Source of the DNA: Micrococcales bacterium
GTDB taxonomy: Bacteria; Actinomycetota; Actinomycetes; Actinomycetales; Dermatophilaceae
Assembly: GCA_030452775.1 (NCBI GenBank)
Contig: JAKDLQ010000004.1
Location: forward strand, 1-26,588
Direction of reading: 5' to 3'
DNA length: 26,588 bases
The position numbers and the translations under genes are program-made. The notes beneath the pieces were generated by a model that was not told where the DNA came from, made no database searches, and was given only the letters and a program-made list of their open reading frames with translations. Positions 1 to 7,875 of the stretch are shown here, one piece after another. How positions within the stretch are numbered: position 1 is the stretch's first letter; every line of letters begins with the position of its first letter.

Positions 1-39
1 CATCGCTCTGCTCCCATCGCTCGTGGTCCATACCTCCAT
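1..39 (-). CDS. 5' end of an unidentified gene running off the left edge
   Basis: Only about 13 codons are inside the window. Read on the minus strand, ATG at 39 gives MEVWTTSDGSRAM, preceded five bases earlier by a purine-rich AAGGG stretch. A second ATG at 31 (reading MDHERWEQSD) sits directly against GGAGGT, too close for a normal ribosome site. The product cannot be identified from this piece. It is divergent from the downstream glutathionyl-hydroquinone-reductase-like gene. Confidence 0.35.
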   Translation of the reverse strand, partial: MEVWTTSDGSRAM

Positions 40-149
40 TCTGTCCCTTCCTCGTCAACCTGCCACCGGGCTGTCAAGACCATCGGCACCGCTCCCGCCC
101 CGCCGGCAGCGCGCCATGGCACGGCCCCGAGCTCGGCGGCATACCCCCG

Positions 150-155
150 TATGCT
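150..155 (+). promoter_or_regulatory. -10 element of a probable leaderless promoter
   Basis: TATGCT lies 6 bases before the ATG at 162, with no Shine-Dalgarno sequence between them. With normal -10 to start-site spacing, transcription would begin at the ATG, giving a leaderless mRNA. No convincing -35 is seen. Confidence 0.45.
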
Positions 156-161
156 GCAACC

Positions 162-1184
162 ATGAGCGCACCGGGTACCTACGTCGAGAAGTCCTACGAG
201 CGGGACACCCACTACATCACCACGCGGATCACCGCGGACGGCTCGGACGGCTACCCGGTCGAGGCCGGCCGCTACCGGCTCGTCGTCGCCCGCGCCTGCC
301 CCTGGGCCAACCGGACGATCATCGTGCGGCGGTTGCTCGGCCTCGAAGGCGCCTTGTCGATGGGCGTCTGCGGGCCGACCCACGATGAACGCAGCTGGAC
401 CTTTGACCTCGACCCGGGCGGGCTCGATCCGGTGCTCGGCATCCCGCGGATCCAGGACGCCTACTTCGCGCGTGACCCCGACTACTCCCGCGGCATCACG
501 GTGCCCGCCATCGTCGACATCCCCACCGGGGCCGTGGTCACCAACGACTTCGCCCAGATCACGGTCGATCTTGAGACCGAGTGGCGCGACTTCCACCGCG
601 AGGGGGCGCCCGATCTCTACCCGGAGAGGCTGCGCGAGCAGATCGAGGCGATCGCCAAGCCGATCTACACCGAGGTGAACAACGGCGTCTACCGGTGCGG
701 CTTCGCGGGCTCTCAAGATTCCTATGACGCGGCCTACGCCCGCCTGTGGGATCGTCTCGACTGGCTCGAGGAGCACCTGAGCACGCGCCGCTACCTGGTC
801 GGGGAGCACCTCACCGAGGCCGACGTGCGGCTCTTCACCACCCTTGTGCGCTTCGACCCCGTCTATCACGGGCACTTCAAGTGCAACCGCAACAAGCTCA
901 ACGAGATGCCGGCCCTCTGGGCCTATGCCCGCGACCTGTTCCAGACCCCGGGCTTCGGCGACACCATCGACTTCACCCACATCAAGGCCCACTACTACGT
1001 CGTCCACCGCGACATCAACCCGACGGGCGTCATCCCGTGCGGTCCGGATCTGAGCAACTGGGCGCAGCCGCACGGGCGTGAGTCCCTCGGCGGGTCGCCC
1101 TTCGGCGACGGGACACCGCCCGGCCCTGTCCGCGAAGGTGAGGTCGTGCCGCCGGAGCGCAACCCCGTGCTCGCCGCTCTCTGA
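162..1184 (+). CDS. Xi-class glutathione S-transferase / glutathionyl-hydroquinone reductase family protein
   Basis: 340 residues. The N-terminal thioredoxin-like half carries a CPWANR motif (Cys46), matching the CPWA catalytic motif of xi-class enzymes (YqjG/Ecm4/PcpF family), which use a cysteine to reduce thiol-hydroquinone conjugates. The C-terminal all-helical half is full length for the family, with conserved stretches around residues 160-300 (IYTEVNNGVYRCGFA; FDPVYHGHFKCN). Family and length are clear. Glutathione is usually replaced by mycothiol in actinomycetes, so the physiological thiol is probably not glutathione (inference). The ATG at 162 is chosen because homology begins soon after and a -10-like TATGCT sits 6 bases upstream, suggesting leaderless translation. 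Convergent with the following hydrolase gene. Confidence 0.9.
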   Translation: MSAPGTYVEKSYERDTHYITTRITADGSDGYPVEAGRYRLVVARACPWANRTIIVRRLLGLEGALSMGVCGPTHDERSWTFDLDPGGLDPVLGIPRIQDAYFARDPDYSRGITVPAIVDIPTGAVVTNDFAQITVDLETEWRDFHREGAPDLYPERLREQIEAIAKPIYTEVNNGVYRCGFAGSQDSYDAAYARLWDRLDWLEEHLSTRRYLVGEHLTEADVRLFTTLVRFDPVYHGHFKCNRNKLNEMPALWAYARDLFQTPGFGDTIDFTHIKAHYYVVHRDINPTGVIPCGPDLSNWAQPHGRESLGGSPFGDGTPPGPVREGEVVPPERNPVLAAL

Positions 1185-1241
1185 CACGATTCCGTATGCC
1201 GGTGGGCTTGCTTGCGCTGCGCGCGATCTCACCATCCGTCC

Positions 1242-1257
1242 ACCGTGGGAACACGGT
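1242..1257. terminator. Possible shared hairpin between convergent genes
   Basis: ACCGTG-GGAA-CACGGT forms a perfect 6-bp stem with a GNRA-type loop in the gap between the convergent genes, touching the hydrolase stop codon. There is no U tract, so termination is only a suggestion. Confidence 0.3.
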
Positions 1258-2081
1258 CAGGAGCGGTAGAAGTCCGCGAGCGCCGGGGCGAGGATAGGTA
1301 TCGGCACGTCGTGAAAACCGCCTCTGAGAGCGGCGTGCCGTCCTTGCGGAATGGCAGCCGCGACTTTGGCTGCCGCCTCCCGCAGGAAAGGGATCTGGGT
1401 GCCCACGCTGTTGATCGACAGCACCGGGATGGCGATCGAGCCGAGTAGCTGGGTCGGCAGCGACTGGTCGCTTCCCCCGAGGACGTACCAGTCGTAGGCG
1501 AGGGTCGGCGCGAGGTCTAGCATCGCGTCCCACATCGAGGTGCCGCGCATCCAGTCGAGCATCTCCTCGGGCAGCCCGATCACCTGGGTGTGGAACAGGT
1601 GCACGATGCCCTCGTGATCACCTTCTGCGCCGAGCCGGCTGAGGGTGGCGATGTAGTCGGGCGGTTCGGGCGGGGCTCCCTCAATGCGGTAGGGGACCTC
1701 GAGCACCGAGGCCCGGACGATCGGCACGCCGGCCGCGACCGCCCCGAGGACGAGGGCGCCACCGGACGAGACGCCGTGGGCGAAGGCGCTCAGCCCCGGG
1801 GTGCCCGACCCGGCCGCTCCGAGGAGCGCGGCGAGGTCCTCGTACTCACGCTCAGCGGCATACGGGAGTGTGTTCGTGCTGTCTCCGCGGCCGCGCCGGT
1901 CGTAGGTGACTCCGGTGAAGCCGTCCTCGCCGAGCGCCTGAGCGAGCTCGCGGAAGACTCCGCGGTCGCAGAACGCGCCTCCGACGATGACCGCGACCGG
2001 ACCACTGCCGTAGGCCTCATAGGCGATCGTCGTGCCATCGGCAGAGGTCGTGGAGCGCGTGGTGCTCTGCTCATCAGTCAT
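1257..2081 (-). CDS. Alpha/beta hydrolase
   Basis: 274 residues from the chosen ATG at 2081, which has GAGGAG six bases upstream. A longer reading from 2159 adds 26 residues without family character, though it begins just after the upstream gene's stop. Alpha/beta-hydrolase features: an oxyanion-region GGAF near residue 34, a YDRRGRGDS strand-turn near 60-68, the nucleophile elbow GVSSG (Ser105) and a late histidine in GGFHD close to the C-terminus. This is the common small hydrolase fold seen in esterases and peptidase-like enzymes. The substrate cannot be deduced. Same strand as the phosphoesterase gene upstream (stop at 2166), so probably co-transcribed. Confidence 0.82.
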   Translation of the reverse strand: MTDEQSTTRSTTSADGTTIAYEAYGSGPVAVIVGGAFCDRGVFRELAQALGEDGFTGVTYDRRGRGDSTNTLPYAAEREYEDLAALLGAAGSGTPGLSAFAHGVSSGGALVLGAVAAGVPIVRASVLEVPYRIEGAPPEPPDYIATLSRLGAEGDHEGIVHLFHTQVIGLPEEMLDWMRGTSMWDAMLDLAPTLAYDWYVLGGSDQSLPTQLLGSIAIPVLSINSVGTQIPFLREAAAKVAAAIPQGRHAALRGGFHDVPIPILAPALADFYRS

Positions 2082-2165
2082 GTCGTGCTCCTCTCGTTGA
2101 GGGATTGCTGGTCGGGTGCTCTCAGGGCTATGCCGTTCGGCGGTGACGGGCTTCGACATCGCTCC

Positions 2166-3056
2166 TCAGGGTCTGCGGGCGAAGACCTCGCGCAGCTCCT
2201 GCTGAGGCACGGTGTCGAGGTACGCGCTCACCTCGGGGGACAGGGCCGGCCACCTCTCGTGCTCCGCGACGGCGACGACGGTGGCGACGACCTGGTCGGG
2301 GTGCACCTCGACGAGCGAGTAGGACTGGGGGCCGTCCGCAGCCATCATGCGCTCGCGGGGCGCGCCCGCGTCGTCGGCGAAGCTCACCCCGCCCGCGACG
2401 AGGACCGGGATCGCGCCCAGGGTGCCGAACGTCGTGACGTGCAGGTGCCCCGACAGGATCGCCCGGACATCGCTGCCCTCGAGCGTGGCCCGCAACCGGC
2501 CGGTCTCCTCGAAGTCGAGCAGCTGCATCGTCGGCGACCGGTAGGTGATGGGCGGATGATGCATGACGAGGATCGTGCCATGCTCGGCCTGGGTCGCGAG
2601 CTCCCTTGCGAGCCAGTCATATTGGGCGTCGTCAAAACCTCCGTAATGATAACCGGGGGGCGCCGAGTCGATGGCGAGGATGCGTAGGCCGCGGATCGTC
2701 GTCACCCGGTCCTGAGGGGCGTCGGTGTCGTTGCCATAGAGTGCCCGCGCGAGTGGACGGCGCTCGTCGTGGTTGCCACCGGTGAGGATGAGCTCGGCGC
2801 CGAGGCGCTGCGCGACCGGGGTGGCGATCTCGAGCAACAGCGCGTACGAGACCTCGTCGCCGGCGTCGGTGAGGTCGCCGGAGATGACGAGCGCATCGAC
2901 CCGCTCCGCCGAGGCCTCCAGTCGATCGAGGGCCCGCCGGAACTGGGCGGCCGTGTCCACCCTCCCGTGAAGCAGTCCGCCGCCGGCGATGAGATGCGTG
3001 TCGCTGAGGTGGGCGAGGACATGTGTCGGAGCGGGCCGGGTCGCTTGCAGGGCCAT
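2166..3056 (-). CDS. Calcineurin-like metallophosphoesterase, 3',5'-cyclic-AMP phosphodiesterase (CpdA) type
   Basis: 296 residues. The complete di-metal phosphoesterase signature is present in order: SDTHL (Asp19, His21), GDLTD, GGNHDE, MHHPP and GHLHV. This spacing matches class III cyclic-nucleotide phosphodiesterases (CpdA, Rv0805). Hydrolysis of cyclic nucleotides or another phosphodiester is therefore likely, but family members are often promiscuous. The start at 3056 is supported by a TACGCT -10-like hexamer 6 bases upstream (leaderless) or alternatively by GGAGG just ahead of the ATG. First gene of a probable operon with the alpha/beta hydrolase. Divergent from the oxidoreductase across the palindrome-bearing spacer. 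Confidence 0.88.
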   Translation of the reverse strand: MALQATRPAPTHVLAHLSDTHLIAGGGLLHGRVDTAAQFRRALDRLEASAERVDALVISGDLTDAGDEVSYALLLEIATPVAQRLGAELILTGGNHDERRPLARALYGNDTDAPQDRVTTIRGLRILAIDSAPPGYHYGGFDDAQYDWLARELATQAEHGTILVMHHPPITYRSPTMQLLDFEETGRLRATLEGSDVRAILSGHLHVTTFGTLGAIPVLVAGGVSFADDAGAPRERMMAADGPQSYSLVEVHPDQVVATVVAVAEHERWPALSPEVSAYLDTVPQQELREVFARRP

Positions 3057-3062
3057 GCCTCC

Positions 3063-3068
3063 AGCGTA
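3063..3068 (-). promoter_or_regulatory. -10 element upstream of the phosphoesterase gene
   Basis: Minus-strand TACGCT is separated by 6 bases (GGAGGC) from the ATG at 3056. The geometry suits a leaderless transcript, although the intervening GGAGG could also act as a very close ribosome site. Confidence 0.4.
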
Positions 3069-3145
3069 TGCCGCCTCGCCGACACAGCCGGGCCGGCTCG
3101 CCTACGTGGGCCTCCTGAGCCCCCTTGAGCCCCTCCCCGAGCCCG

Positions 3146-3199
3146 GCCGATTCGATGTATCCGCGCGTCGCATGCGGCGCGCGGATACATCGAATTGGC
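3146..3199. repeat. 54-bp near-perfect palindrome between divergent genes
   Basis: Two 27-base arms meet at GCATGC (centre between 3172 and 3173). Pairing is complete except at 3149/3196 and 3168/3177, and both exceptions are G-U pairs if the plus strand is transcribed. Pairing stops at 3145/3200. It ends just upstream of where the -35 of the oxidoreductase promoter would lie, so it could be an operator, a cruciform site or a copy of a dispersed palindromic repeat. Confidence 0.85.
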
Positions 3200-3223
3200 G
3201 CGTGGGCAAGGGCGAGGCTCGAC

Positions 3224-3229
3224 TAGCGT
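3224..3229 (+). promoter_or_regulatory. -10 element upstream of the oxidoreductase gene
   Basis: TAGCGT lies 7 bases before the ATG at 3237, consistent with a leaderless transcript. The 54-bp palindrome ends about 25 bases upstream. Confidence 0.4.
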
Positions 3230-3236
3230 CGGGGCC

Positions 3237-4265
3237 ATGGAGCGTGTTCGATGGGGAATCATCGGGGTCGGAGCGGTGACCGAGGTCAAGAGCGGGCCGG
3301 GGTTCCAGCAGGCGCAGCGCTCCGAGCTGGTCGCGGTGATGCGCCGAGACGGCGACAGGGCGCGCGACTACGCCCGACGGCACGACGTGCCCCGGTGGTA
3401 CGACGACGCCGACGCCCTCATCCACGACCCCGGCGTCGACGCCGTCTACGTCGCGACCCCGCCGGACTCGCACGCCCACTATGCGATCCGGGTGCTCGAG
3501 GCGAGCAAGCCCGTCTACGTCGAGAAGCCGATGGCGCGAACGGCGAGCGAGTGCGAGGCGATGCTCGCCGCGTCCACCCGAGCCGGGCGCCCGCTCTTCG
3601 TCGCCTACTACCGCCGTGCGATGCCGCGCTTCGTCACGGTGCGCGAGCTGGTCGAGGGCGGTGCGATCGGGACGGTCCACGCGGTCTCGATCCGCAACCT
3701 GCGCCGGCCGGGCGCCGGCGAGGCCGGCGCCACCTCCGAGGCCTCCGGGCAGGTGTGGCGTGTCAACCCGCAGGTATCAGGTGGTGGCCACTTCGTGGAT
3801 CTTGCGTCCCACACCTTGGACCTGCTCGATCACCTGCTGGGCCCGGTCGCCCATGCCACCGGAGCGGCAACGAACCGCGCCGGCCGGTATGCCGCCGAGG
3901 ACCTCGTCACGGCCTCGTTCACCTTCGAGTCCGGCGTCCTGGGCAACGGCCTGTGGTGCTACGACGCGGGTGAGGAGGTCGAGGTGGTCGATCTCGTCGG
4001 CTCGGAGGGGACCTTGTCGTTCTCGATCTTCGGCGGCGAGCCGCTCCGGCTACGAACGCCGCGCGGGGACCGCGAGATCGAGGCGCCCAAGCCGGCGACG
4101 GTTCAGCTACCGCTCATCCAGAGCGTCGTGGACGAGCTGACCGGACAGGGCAGCTGCCCAAGCACCGGCACGAGCGCGATCCGCACGACGAGGGTCATCG
4201 ACGCCGTCCTCGCCGACTACCGGACGGGCCGATCACCGCGCCGCATCATCGCCTCGTCCGGCTGA
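3237..4265 (+). CDS. Gfo/Idh/MocA-family NAD(P)-dependent oxidoreductase
   Basis: 342 residues. The N-terminal Rossmann fold shows WGIIGVGAVTE (residues 6-16) and YVATPP (71-76), followed by the EKP motif (96-98) that holds the catalytic lysine in this family. The C-terminal alpha/beta domain includes GGHFVDLASHTLDLLDHLLG, the usual substrate-pocket helix with a conserved histidine. Family members oxidise or reduce sugars, inositols and related polyols. The substrate here is not evident, and no sugar transporter or other sugar gene is adjacent. An upstream ATG at 3195 lies in the right arm of the palindrome and adds 14 residues of poor quality, so the start at 3237 is preferred. Confidence 0.88.
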   Translation: MERVRWGIIGVGAVTEVKSGPGFQQAQRSELVAVMRRDGDRARDYARRHDVPRWYDDADALIHDPGVDAVYVATPPDSHAHYAIRVLEASKPVYVEKPMARTASECEAMLAASTRAGRPLFVAYYRRAMPRFVTVRELVEGGAIGTVHAVSIRNLRRPGAGEAGATSEASGQVWRVNPQVSGGGHFVDLASHTLDLLDHLLGPVAHATGAATNRAGRYAAEDLVTASFTFESGVLGNGLWCYDAGEEVEVVDLVGSEGTLSFSIFGGEPLRLRTPRGDREIEAPKPATVQLPLIQSVVDELTGQGSCPSTGTSAIRTTRVIDAVLADYRTGRSPRRIIASSG

Positions 4266-4423
4266 CCAGGAGATCGTCCCAGCCGGCGTGAGGGCGGTCG
4301 TCCTCGCCCAGGGGCTCCTCGGGATCGTCTCGGACTCGTCGCTCGCCCGGGTATGCACGTTGGTACGGACCTTCCGCCGTCGGATGTGACCGCGCCGGGC
4401 CGCCTGGTGGGTGACGGGACGGG

Positions 4424-4429
4424 TACGGT
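4424..4429 (+). promoter_or_regulatory. -10 element for the Ddn-like gene
   Basis: TACGGT at 4424-4429 would start transcription near 4436, leaving a short leader that includes the GGAGG ribosome site before the GTG at 4453. Confidence 0.35.
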
Positions 4430-4452
4430 GAGAGGCACGCGAGGAGGTCACC

Positions 4453-4860
4453 GTGCCCATTCCGTCCGCCATCACCGGCTTCAACAAGAGATACCTCAAC
4501 AAGGTCACGGTCCATCTCGCGGGGCACGGCTACTTCGTCGAGCTCGAGCACGTCGGGCGCCGCTCGGGTACGCGCTTCCACACACCGTTGATGGCGTTCC
4601 GGGACGGAGCGATCGTGACCATCGCCCTCACGTACGGTCCTGACGTCGACTGGCTGAGGAACCTCCGCGCGGCCGGGGGTGGGCGGATGCACATCGGTCG
4701 GGCGTTGCTGTCGCTCGGGGCGCCGGCGGAGATCTCCCGCGGGCTGGGGTTGTCACGGATGCCGTTGGTCCCCAAGGCGATCCTGCCGATCATGGGGGGC
4801 GACGTCTTCGTCGAGCTACCCGTGCTCACCGAGTCGATCTTCTCCGGCTGGAGCCCCTGA
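4453..4860 (+). CDS. Nitroreductase/deazaflavin-dependent oxidoreductase family (Ddn-like, split beta-barrel)
   Basis: 135 residues from a GTG with GGAGG six bases upstream. The motifs GRRSGTRFHTPL (about 36-47) and YGPDVDWLRNLRAAGGG (about 62-78) mark the F420/flavin-binding split beta-barrel family that includes mycobacterial Ddn. The length is typical. These proteins usually bind coenzyme F420 and reduce quinones or nitro compounds, or have no assigned substrate. Cofactor choice is inferred from the family, not shown. A lone plus-strand gene, convergent with nei. Confidence 0.85.
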   Translation: MPIPSAITGFNKRYLNKVTVHLAGHGYFVELEHVGRRSGTRFHTPLMAFRDGAIVTIALTYGPDVDWLRNLRAAGGGRMHIGRALLSLGAPAEISRGLGLSRMPLVPKAILPIMGGDVFVELPVLTESIFSGWSP

Positions 4861-4902
4861 CCTGCTGACTGCGCCACGGCATGAGGTGAACCCTGCGGTG
4901 GA

Positions 4903-4934
4903 CATATGTGTCGGCGGGGGCAATATGTGCCGGC
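4903..4934. repeat. Short imperfect direct repeat in the spacer downstream of the Ddn-like gene
   Basis: ATATGTGTCGGCGG is followed at once by ATATGTGCCGGCGG, a one-base difference. It lies in the roughly 200-bp convergent spacer (4861-5062), where I see no convincing gene. Function unknown; may be chance. Confidence 0.35.
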
Positions 4935-5062
4935 GGCGGGTCGATATCGCCGTCCTCGAGCAACAATGCCTCCGGTGGCCAATAACGCCGTCCAAGAACG
5001 CCGACTGGCCGGTCATCGACGTTCGAACCTCGATCACTGACCTCAGCCCGCCTCGTCCACAC

Positions 5063-5923
5063 CTAGGTTCGGGTTTGACACGCAGGACACCAATAGAGCG
5101 TGCGGCCCCCGATCTTCCTCTCCTGCAGCACGGCCCCACAGCGACGACATGGCTCGCCGGCACGTTGGTAGACGTGGAAACGACGCTCGAAGCAGTCACC
5201 GAGGCGCTCGCCCGTCTGCTGTTCGGTCACGGCTCGAGCCGAGCCGTCGGCCATCATGACCTGCGCCTCGTCCACCTGGTCCTGCATCGTGAGGATCTGC
5301 GAGAAGGCCATTCCGAGGGGCATGAGCGTCCTGAGATCCTCCCAGATCCCCTGCCACACAGCAGGATCCAGCTCCCTGCCCGGCGTGAAGGGGTCCAGCT
5401 TCAGTCGGTGGAGCACCTCACAGCGGTAGACATTCCCCACGCCTGCGACCACCGCCTGATCCATCAGCAGTTCACCGATCGCCTTGCGGCTCCGATGAAT
5501 TCGCGCCCAGGCCCGGTCAGGGTCATCCCGGGGATCGAGCGGGTCCGGGCCGAGGCGAGCCTCGATGGCGGCACGTCGCTCCTCGTCGATGAGCGCACAG
5601 ATCATCGGGCCGCGCAGCTCCGCGGCGTAGGTATCCCCGACCAGACGCAGCCGGACCGTCGGCGCGGGCTGGCGCAGCGGCATACGGGCAAGGGGTTTCA
5701 CGTGAAACGTCCCGATGAGCCCGAGGTGGACGTGAAGGACGTGTGGGCCGATGTCGACGAAGAGGTGCTTGCCGACGGCCTCGGCACGATCGAGGATATG
5801 CCCGTCGAGCCGGGCGGCGTCGGCGGCGAACCGGCCCTGCGGGCTTGTTCCCGTGATGGCCTCTCCGCCGAGGGCGCGTTCGAGCTGCCTGGCCAGCGCG
5901 TGGATCGTGTGTCCTTCGGGCAT
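5063..5923 (-). CDS. nei: Fpg/Nei-family DNA glycosylase-AP lyase (endonuclease VIII-like)
   Basis: 286 residues, full length. It begins MPEGHT, so the catalytic Pro and Glu of the Fpg/Nei family are exposed after Met removal. The helix-two-turn-helix DNA-binding segment contains DQAVVAGVGNVYRCE (about 154-168). A C-terminal zinc finger has Cys259, Cys262, Cys279, Cys282 with the conserved Arg274 between the pairs. It excises oxidised bases and nicks the abasic site. MPEGHT rather than MPEGDT is typical of actinobacterial Nei relatives. Ten bases separate it from the parB stop, with no clear ribosome site, so translation may be coupled. A parS site lies inside the gene, read as T-F-H-V-K-P. 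Confidence 0.92.
   Translation of the reverse strand: MPEGHTIHALARQLERALGGEAITGTSPQGRFAADAARLDGHILDRAEAVGKHLFVDIGPHVLHVHLGLIGTFHVKPLARMPLRQPAPTVRLRLVGDTYAAELRGPMICALIDEERRAAIEARLGPDPLDPRDDPDRAWARIHRSRKAIGELLMDQAVVAGVGNVYRCEVLHRLKLDPFTPGRELDPAVWQGIWEDLRTLMPLGMAFSQILTMQDQVDEAQVMMADGSARAVTEQQTGERLGDCFERRFHVYQRAGEPCRRCGAVLQERKIGGRTLYWCPACQTRT
5695..5708. promoter_or_regulatory. parS: parS site 1 (inside nei)
   Basis: GTTTCACGTGAAAC, the core ParB-binding palindrome, lies within the nei coding sequence. It is the centromere-like loading site for ParB. Confidence 0.93.
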
Positions 5924-5932
5924 GGACGTTGC

Positions 5933-7138
5933 TCAGGAGGCCGGGGCCACGCCCATGAGCGCGAGGATGCGCTTGAGGTCCTCCACCGAGGCGAAGTCCA
6001 CGGTGACCTTCCCCTTGCGCTGGCCGAGGGCGACGTTGACGCGGGTATCGAGGTGGTCGGCAAGGCCGGCGGCCAGCTCGTCCAACTGAGGATTCCGGGT
6101 TCCCGCACGAGGACGGCGTGGCCGGGACACATCGTCGTCCTCACCCAGCGCGACGAGTTCCTCGACGGTGCGCACCGAGAGTCCCTCGGCGACGATGCGG
6201 TGGGCCATTCTCTCCATGGCGGCACTGTCTGCGAGCCCGAGCACGGCGCGCGCGTGGCCGGCTCCGAGCACGCCAGCGGCCACGCGCCGCTGGACGGGGG
6301 GCGGGAGCTTGAGCAGGCGCAGCATGTTGGAGATCTGGGGACGCGAGCGCCCGATGCGCGTGGCCAACTCCTCATGGGAGCAGCCGAAGTCATCGAGCAG
6401 TTGCCGGTATGCCGCTGCCTCCTCGAGCGGGTTGAGCTGGCTGCGATGGAGGTTCTCCAGGAGTGCGTCGCGCAGCAGATCGTCGTCGTGAGTCTCCTTG
6501 ATGATCGCGGGGATCCGCGCCTGGTCCGCCTCGAGCGAGGCACGCCAGCGACGCTCGCCCATGATCAGCTCATACCGTTTGCCGTCGGCGTCGGCCAGCT
6601 CGCCGGTCGGGATCGGACGCACGACGATCGGCTGCAGGATGCCGACCTCCTTGATGGAACTCACCAGCTCAGCGAGGGAGTCCTCATCGAAGGCGGTGCG
6701 GGGCTGCCTGGGGTTCGGGCGGATCGTCAGGATGTCGAGCTCGGCGTACTGCGCTCCGGGGACCGGTGACAGTGCGCTCCCGTTCGGCTCTTCGCGACGG
6801 TCCGTCGCTGTGACGGCGCCGGCGCCATCAGCAGACCCGACGCCGTCCGGCGTTGCGCTGTCCGTCTCGGTTCGGCCGCCGCCCCTGTCCGCATCACTCA
6901 GGTCAGTCTGGCCTTCCTGGTGGGCAGCGTCCGCGCTGAGGCGATGCGCCCGGACCAGCGGCGCGCTCGAGTCGCCACTGGTTGTAGGCGGCGTGATGTG
7001 ATCTTCGGGAGGCTCGGCAGCATGCGGGGCCTCCCGCTCGTTGAAGAACACGTCGACCGGGCGGTCCCCCCGTCCTGCCGGCGCGCCCGGAATCAACGCC
7101 CCAAGCCCGCGGCCCAGCGCGCGACGCTTCTCCACCAT
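5933..7138 (-). CDS. parB: Chromosome-partitioning protein ParB
   Basis: 401 residues from ATG 7138, which has GAGGAGG upstream; an in-frame upstream Met at 7243 lacks this. The N-terminus RRALGRGLGALIPG is the conserved ParA-interacting segment. Then comes an acidic, low-complexity stretch (about 30-128), longer than usual. The CTPase/sliding-clamp core has GERRWRA (194-200) and ENLHRSQLNPLEEA. The helix-turn-helix lies near 254-275 (SHEELATRIGRSRPQISNMLRLLKL). The C-terminal dimer domain ends near ILALMGVAP. ParB loads at parS and spreads to organise the origin. It is separated from parA by rnhA, and parS sites lie on both sides of parB. Confidence 0.97.
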   Translation of the reverse strand: MVEKRRALGRGLGALIPGAPAGRGDRPVDVFFNEREAPHAAEPPEDHITPPTTSGDSSAPLVRAHRLSADAAHQEGQTDLSDADRGGGRTETDSATPDGVGSADGAGAVTATDRREEPNGSALSPVPGAQYAELDILTIRPNPRQPRTAFDEDSLAELVSSIKEVGILQPIVVRPIPTGELADADGKRYELIMGERRWRASLEADQARIPAIIKETHDDDLLRDALLENLHRSQLNPLEEAAAYRQLLDDFGCSHEELATRIGRSRPQISNMLRLLKLPPPVQRRVAAGVLGAGHARAVLGLADSAAMERMAHRIVAEGLSVRTVEELVALGEDDDVSRPRRPRAGTRNPQLDELAAGLADHLDTRVNVALGQRKGKVTVDFASVEDLKRILALMGVAPAS

Positions 7139-7299
7139 GCATTCCTCCTCAATCGAGCGTCGAGACGTCCCCGTATCGACGTGGCCTGACCCCACATGGC
7201 CCTCACCGGACGCCGAACGTGGCATCTGTCCTGGCCTCTTCATGGAGTCTAAGGCCGAGCTGGGCGCTCACGCCGCACCCCGGACGCGCCCTGCGCGCC

Positions 7300-7313
7300 G
7301 TTTCACGTGAAAC
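7300..7313. promoter_or_regulatory. parS: parS site 2 (between parB and rnhA)
   Basis: GTTTCACGTGAAAC in the 196-bp spacer upstream of parB. Confidence 0.95.
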
Positions 7314-7334
7314 CGGTGCGGTCAACTCAGCCGG

Positions 7335-7796
7335 TCACTCAAGCAGCTTTTCAGCGGCGAGGACCTGCTCCACTCCCTTGTTGGCGTTGCGGTCGGCGCG
7401 GTCGTTGCCCGGATCGCCCGAGTGGCCCTTGACCCAGTGCCACGTGATGTCGTGGATGCCGTCGGTGACGAGCGCGTCGAGCTCCTTCCACAAGTCGACG
7501 TTCTTGACCGGCTTCCTGCCTGAGGTGACCCACCCCTTGGCCTTCCATTGCGTGATCCACTCGGTGATCCCCTTGCGGACGTAGGTGCTGTCGAGGTAGA
7601 TCTCGACCGTGCAGGGGCGCGTCAGCGCCTCGAGGCCCCGGATCACCGCCATCAGCTCCATCCGGTTGTTCGTCGTGTCGGCTTCTCCGCCGAAGAGGTC
7701 CCGCTCGTGCGCCCCGCTCGTGAGCCACACCCCCCAGCCGCCCGGACCGGGGTTCCCCTTGCAGGCCCCATCGGTGTACATCACCACGTGGGCCAT
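7335..7796 (-). CDS. rnhA: Ribonuclease HI
   Basis: 153 residues. The ATG at 7796 is preceded by a GGGAGA-type ribosome site; the longer open frame upstream runs through a parS site. All catalytic residues are seen: Asp9 (YTDGACKGNPGPGG), Glu47 (NNRMELMA), Asp69 (LDSTYV), His125 (VKGHSGDPG) and Asp132 (NDRADRNA). It cleaves RNA in RNA-DNA hybrids, including R-loops and primer remnants. The length matches E. coli RNase HI. Unusual setting: inserted between parA and parB, 79 bases after the parA stop, with a parS site immediately on each side. It could be a housekeeping copy or an additional RNase H; the rest of the genome is needed to tell. Confidence 0.95.
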   Translation of the reverse strand: MAHVVMYTDGACKGNPGPGGWGVWLTSGAHERDLFGGEADTTNNRMELMAVIRGLEALTRPCTVEIYLDSTYVRKGITEWITQWKAKGWVTSGRKPVKNVDLWKELDALVTDGIHDITWHWVKGHSGDPGNDRADRNANKGVEQVLAAEKLLE

Positions 7797-7824
7797 CGGG
7801 TTCTCCCTCGATCGAGGTGGCCCG

Positions 7825-7838
7825 GTTTCACGTGAAAC
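7825..7838. promoter_or_regulatory. parS: parS site 3 (between rnhA and parA)
   Basis: GTTTCACGTGAAAC in the short spacer just after the parA stop. Confidence 0.95.
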
Positions 7839-7875
7839 AGCATGTGGGCGCATCGGGGCTGGAGGTCGAGGTCGC

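Noticed and set aside
4816..5199. Minus-strand open frames between nei and the Ddn-like gene
   Set aside because: No recognisable domain, no ribosome site and overlap with the nei end; I treat the spacer as noncoding.
4679..6769. Long plus-strand open frame opposite nei and parB
   Set aside because: Antisense to two well-supported genes; composition is a shadow of GC-rich minus-strand coding.
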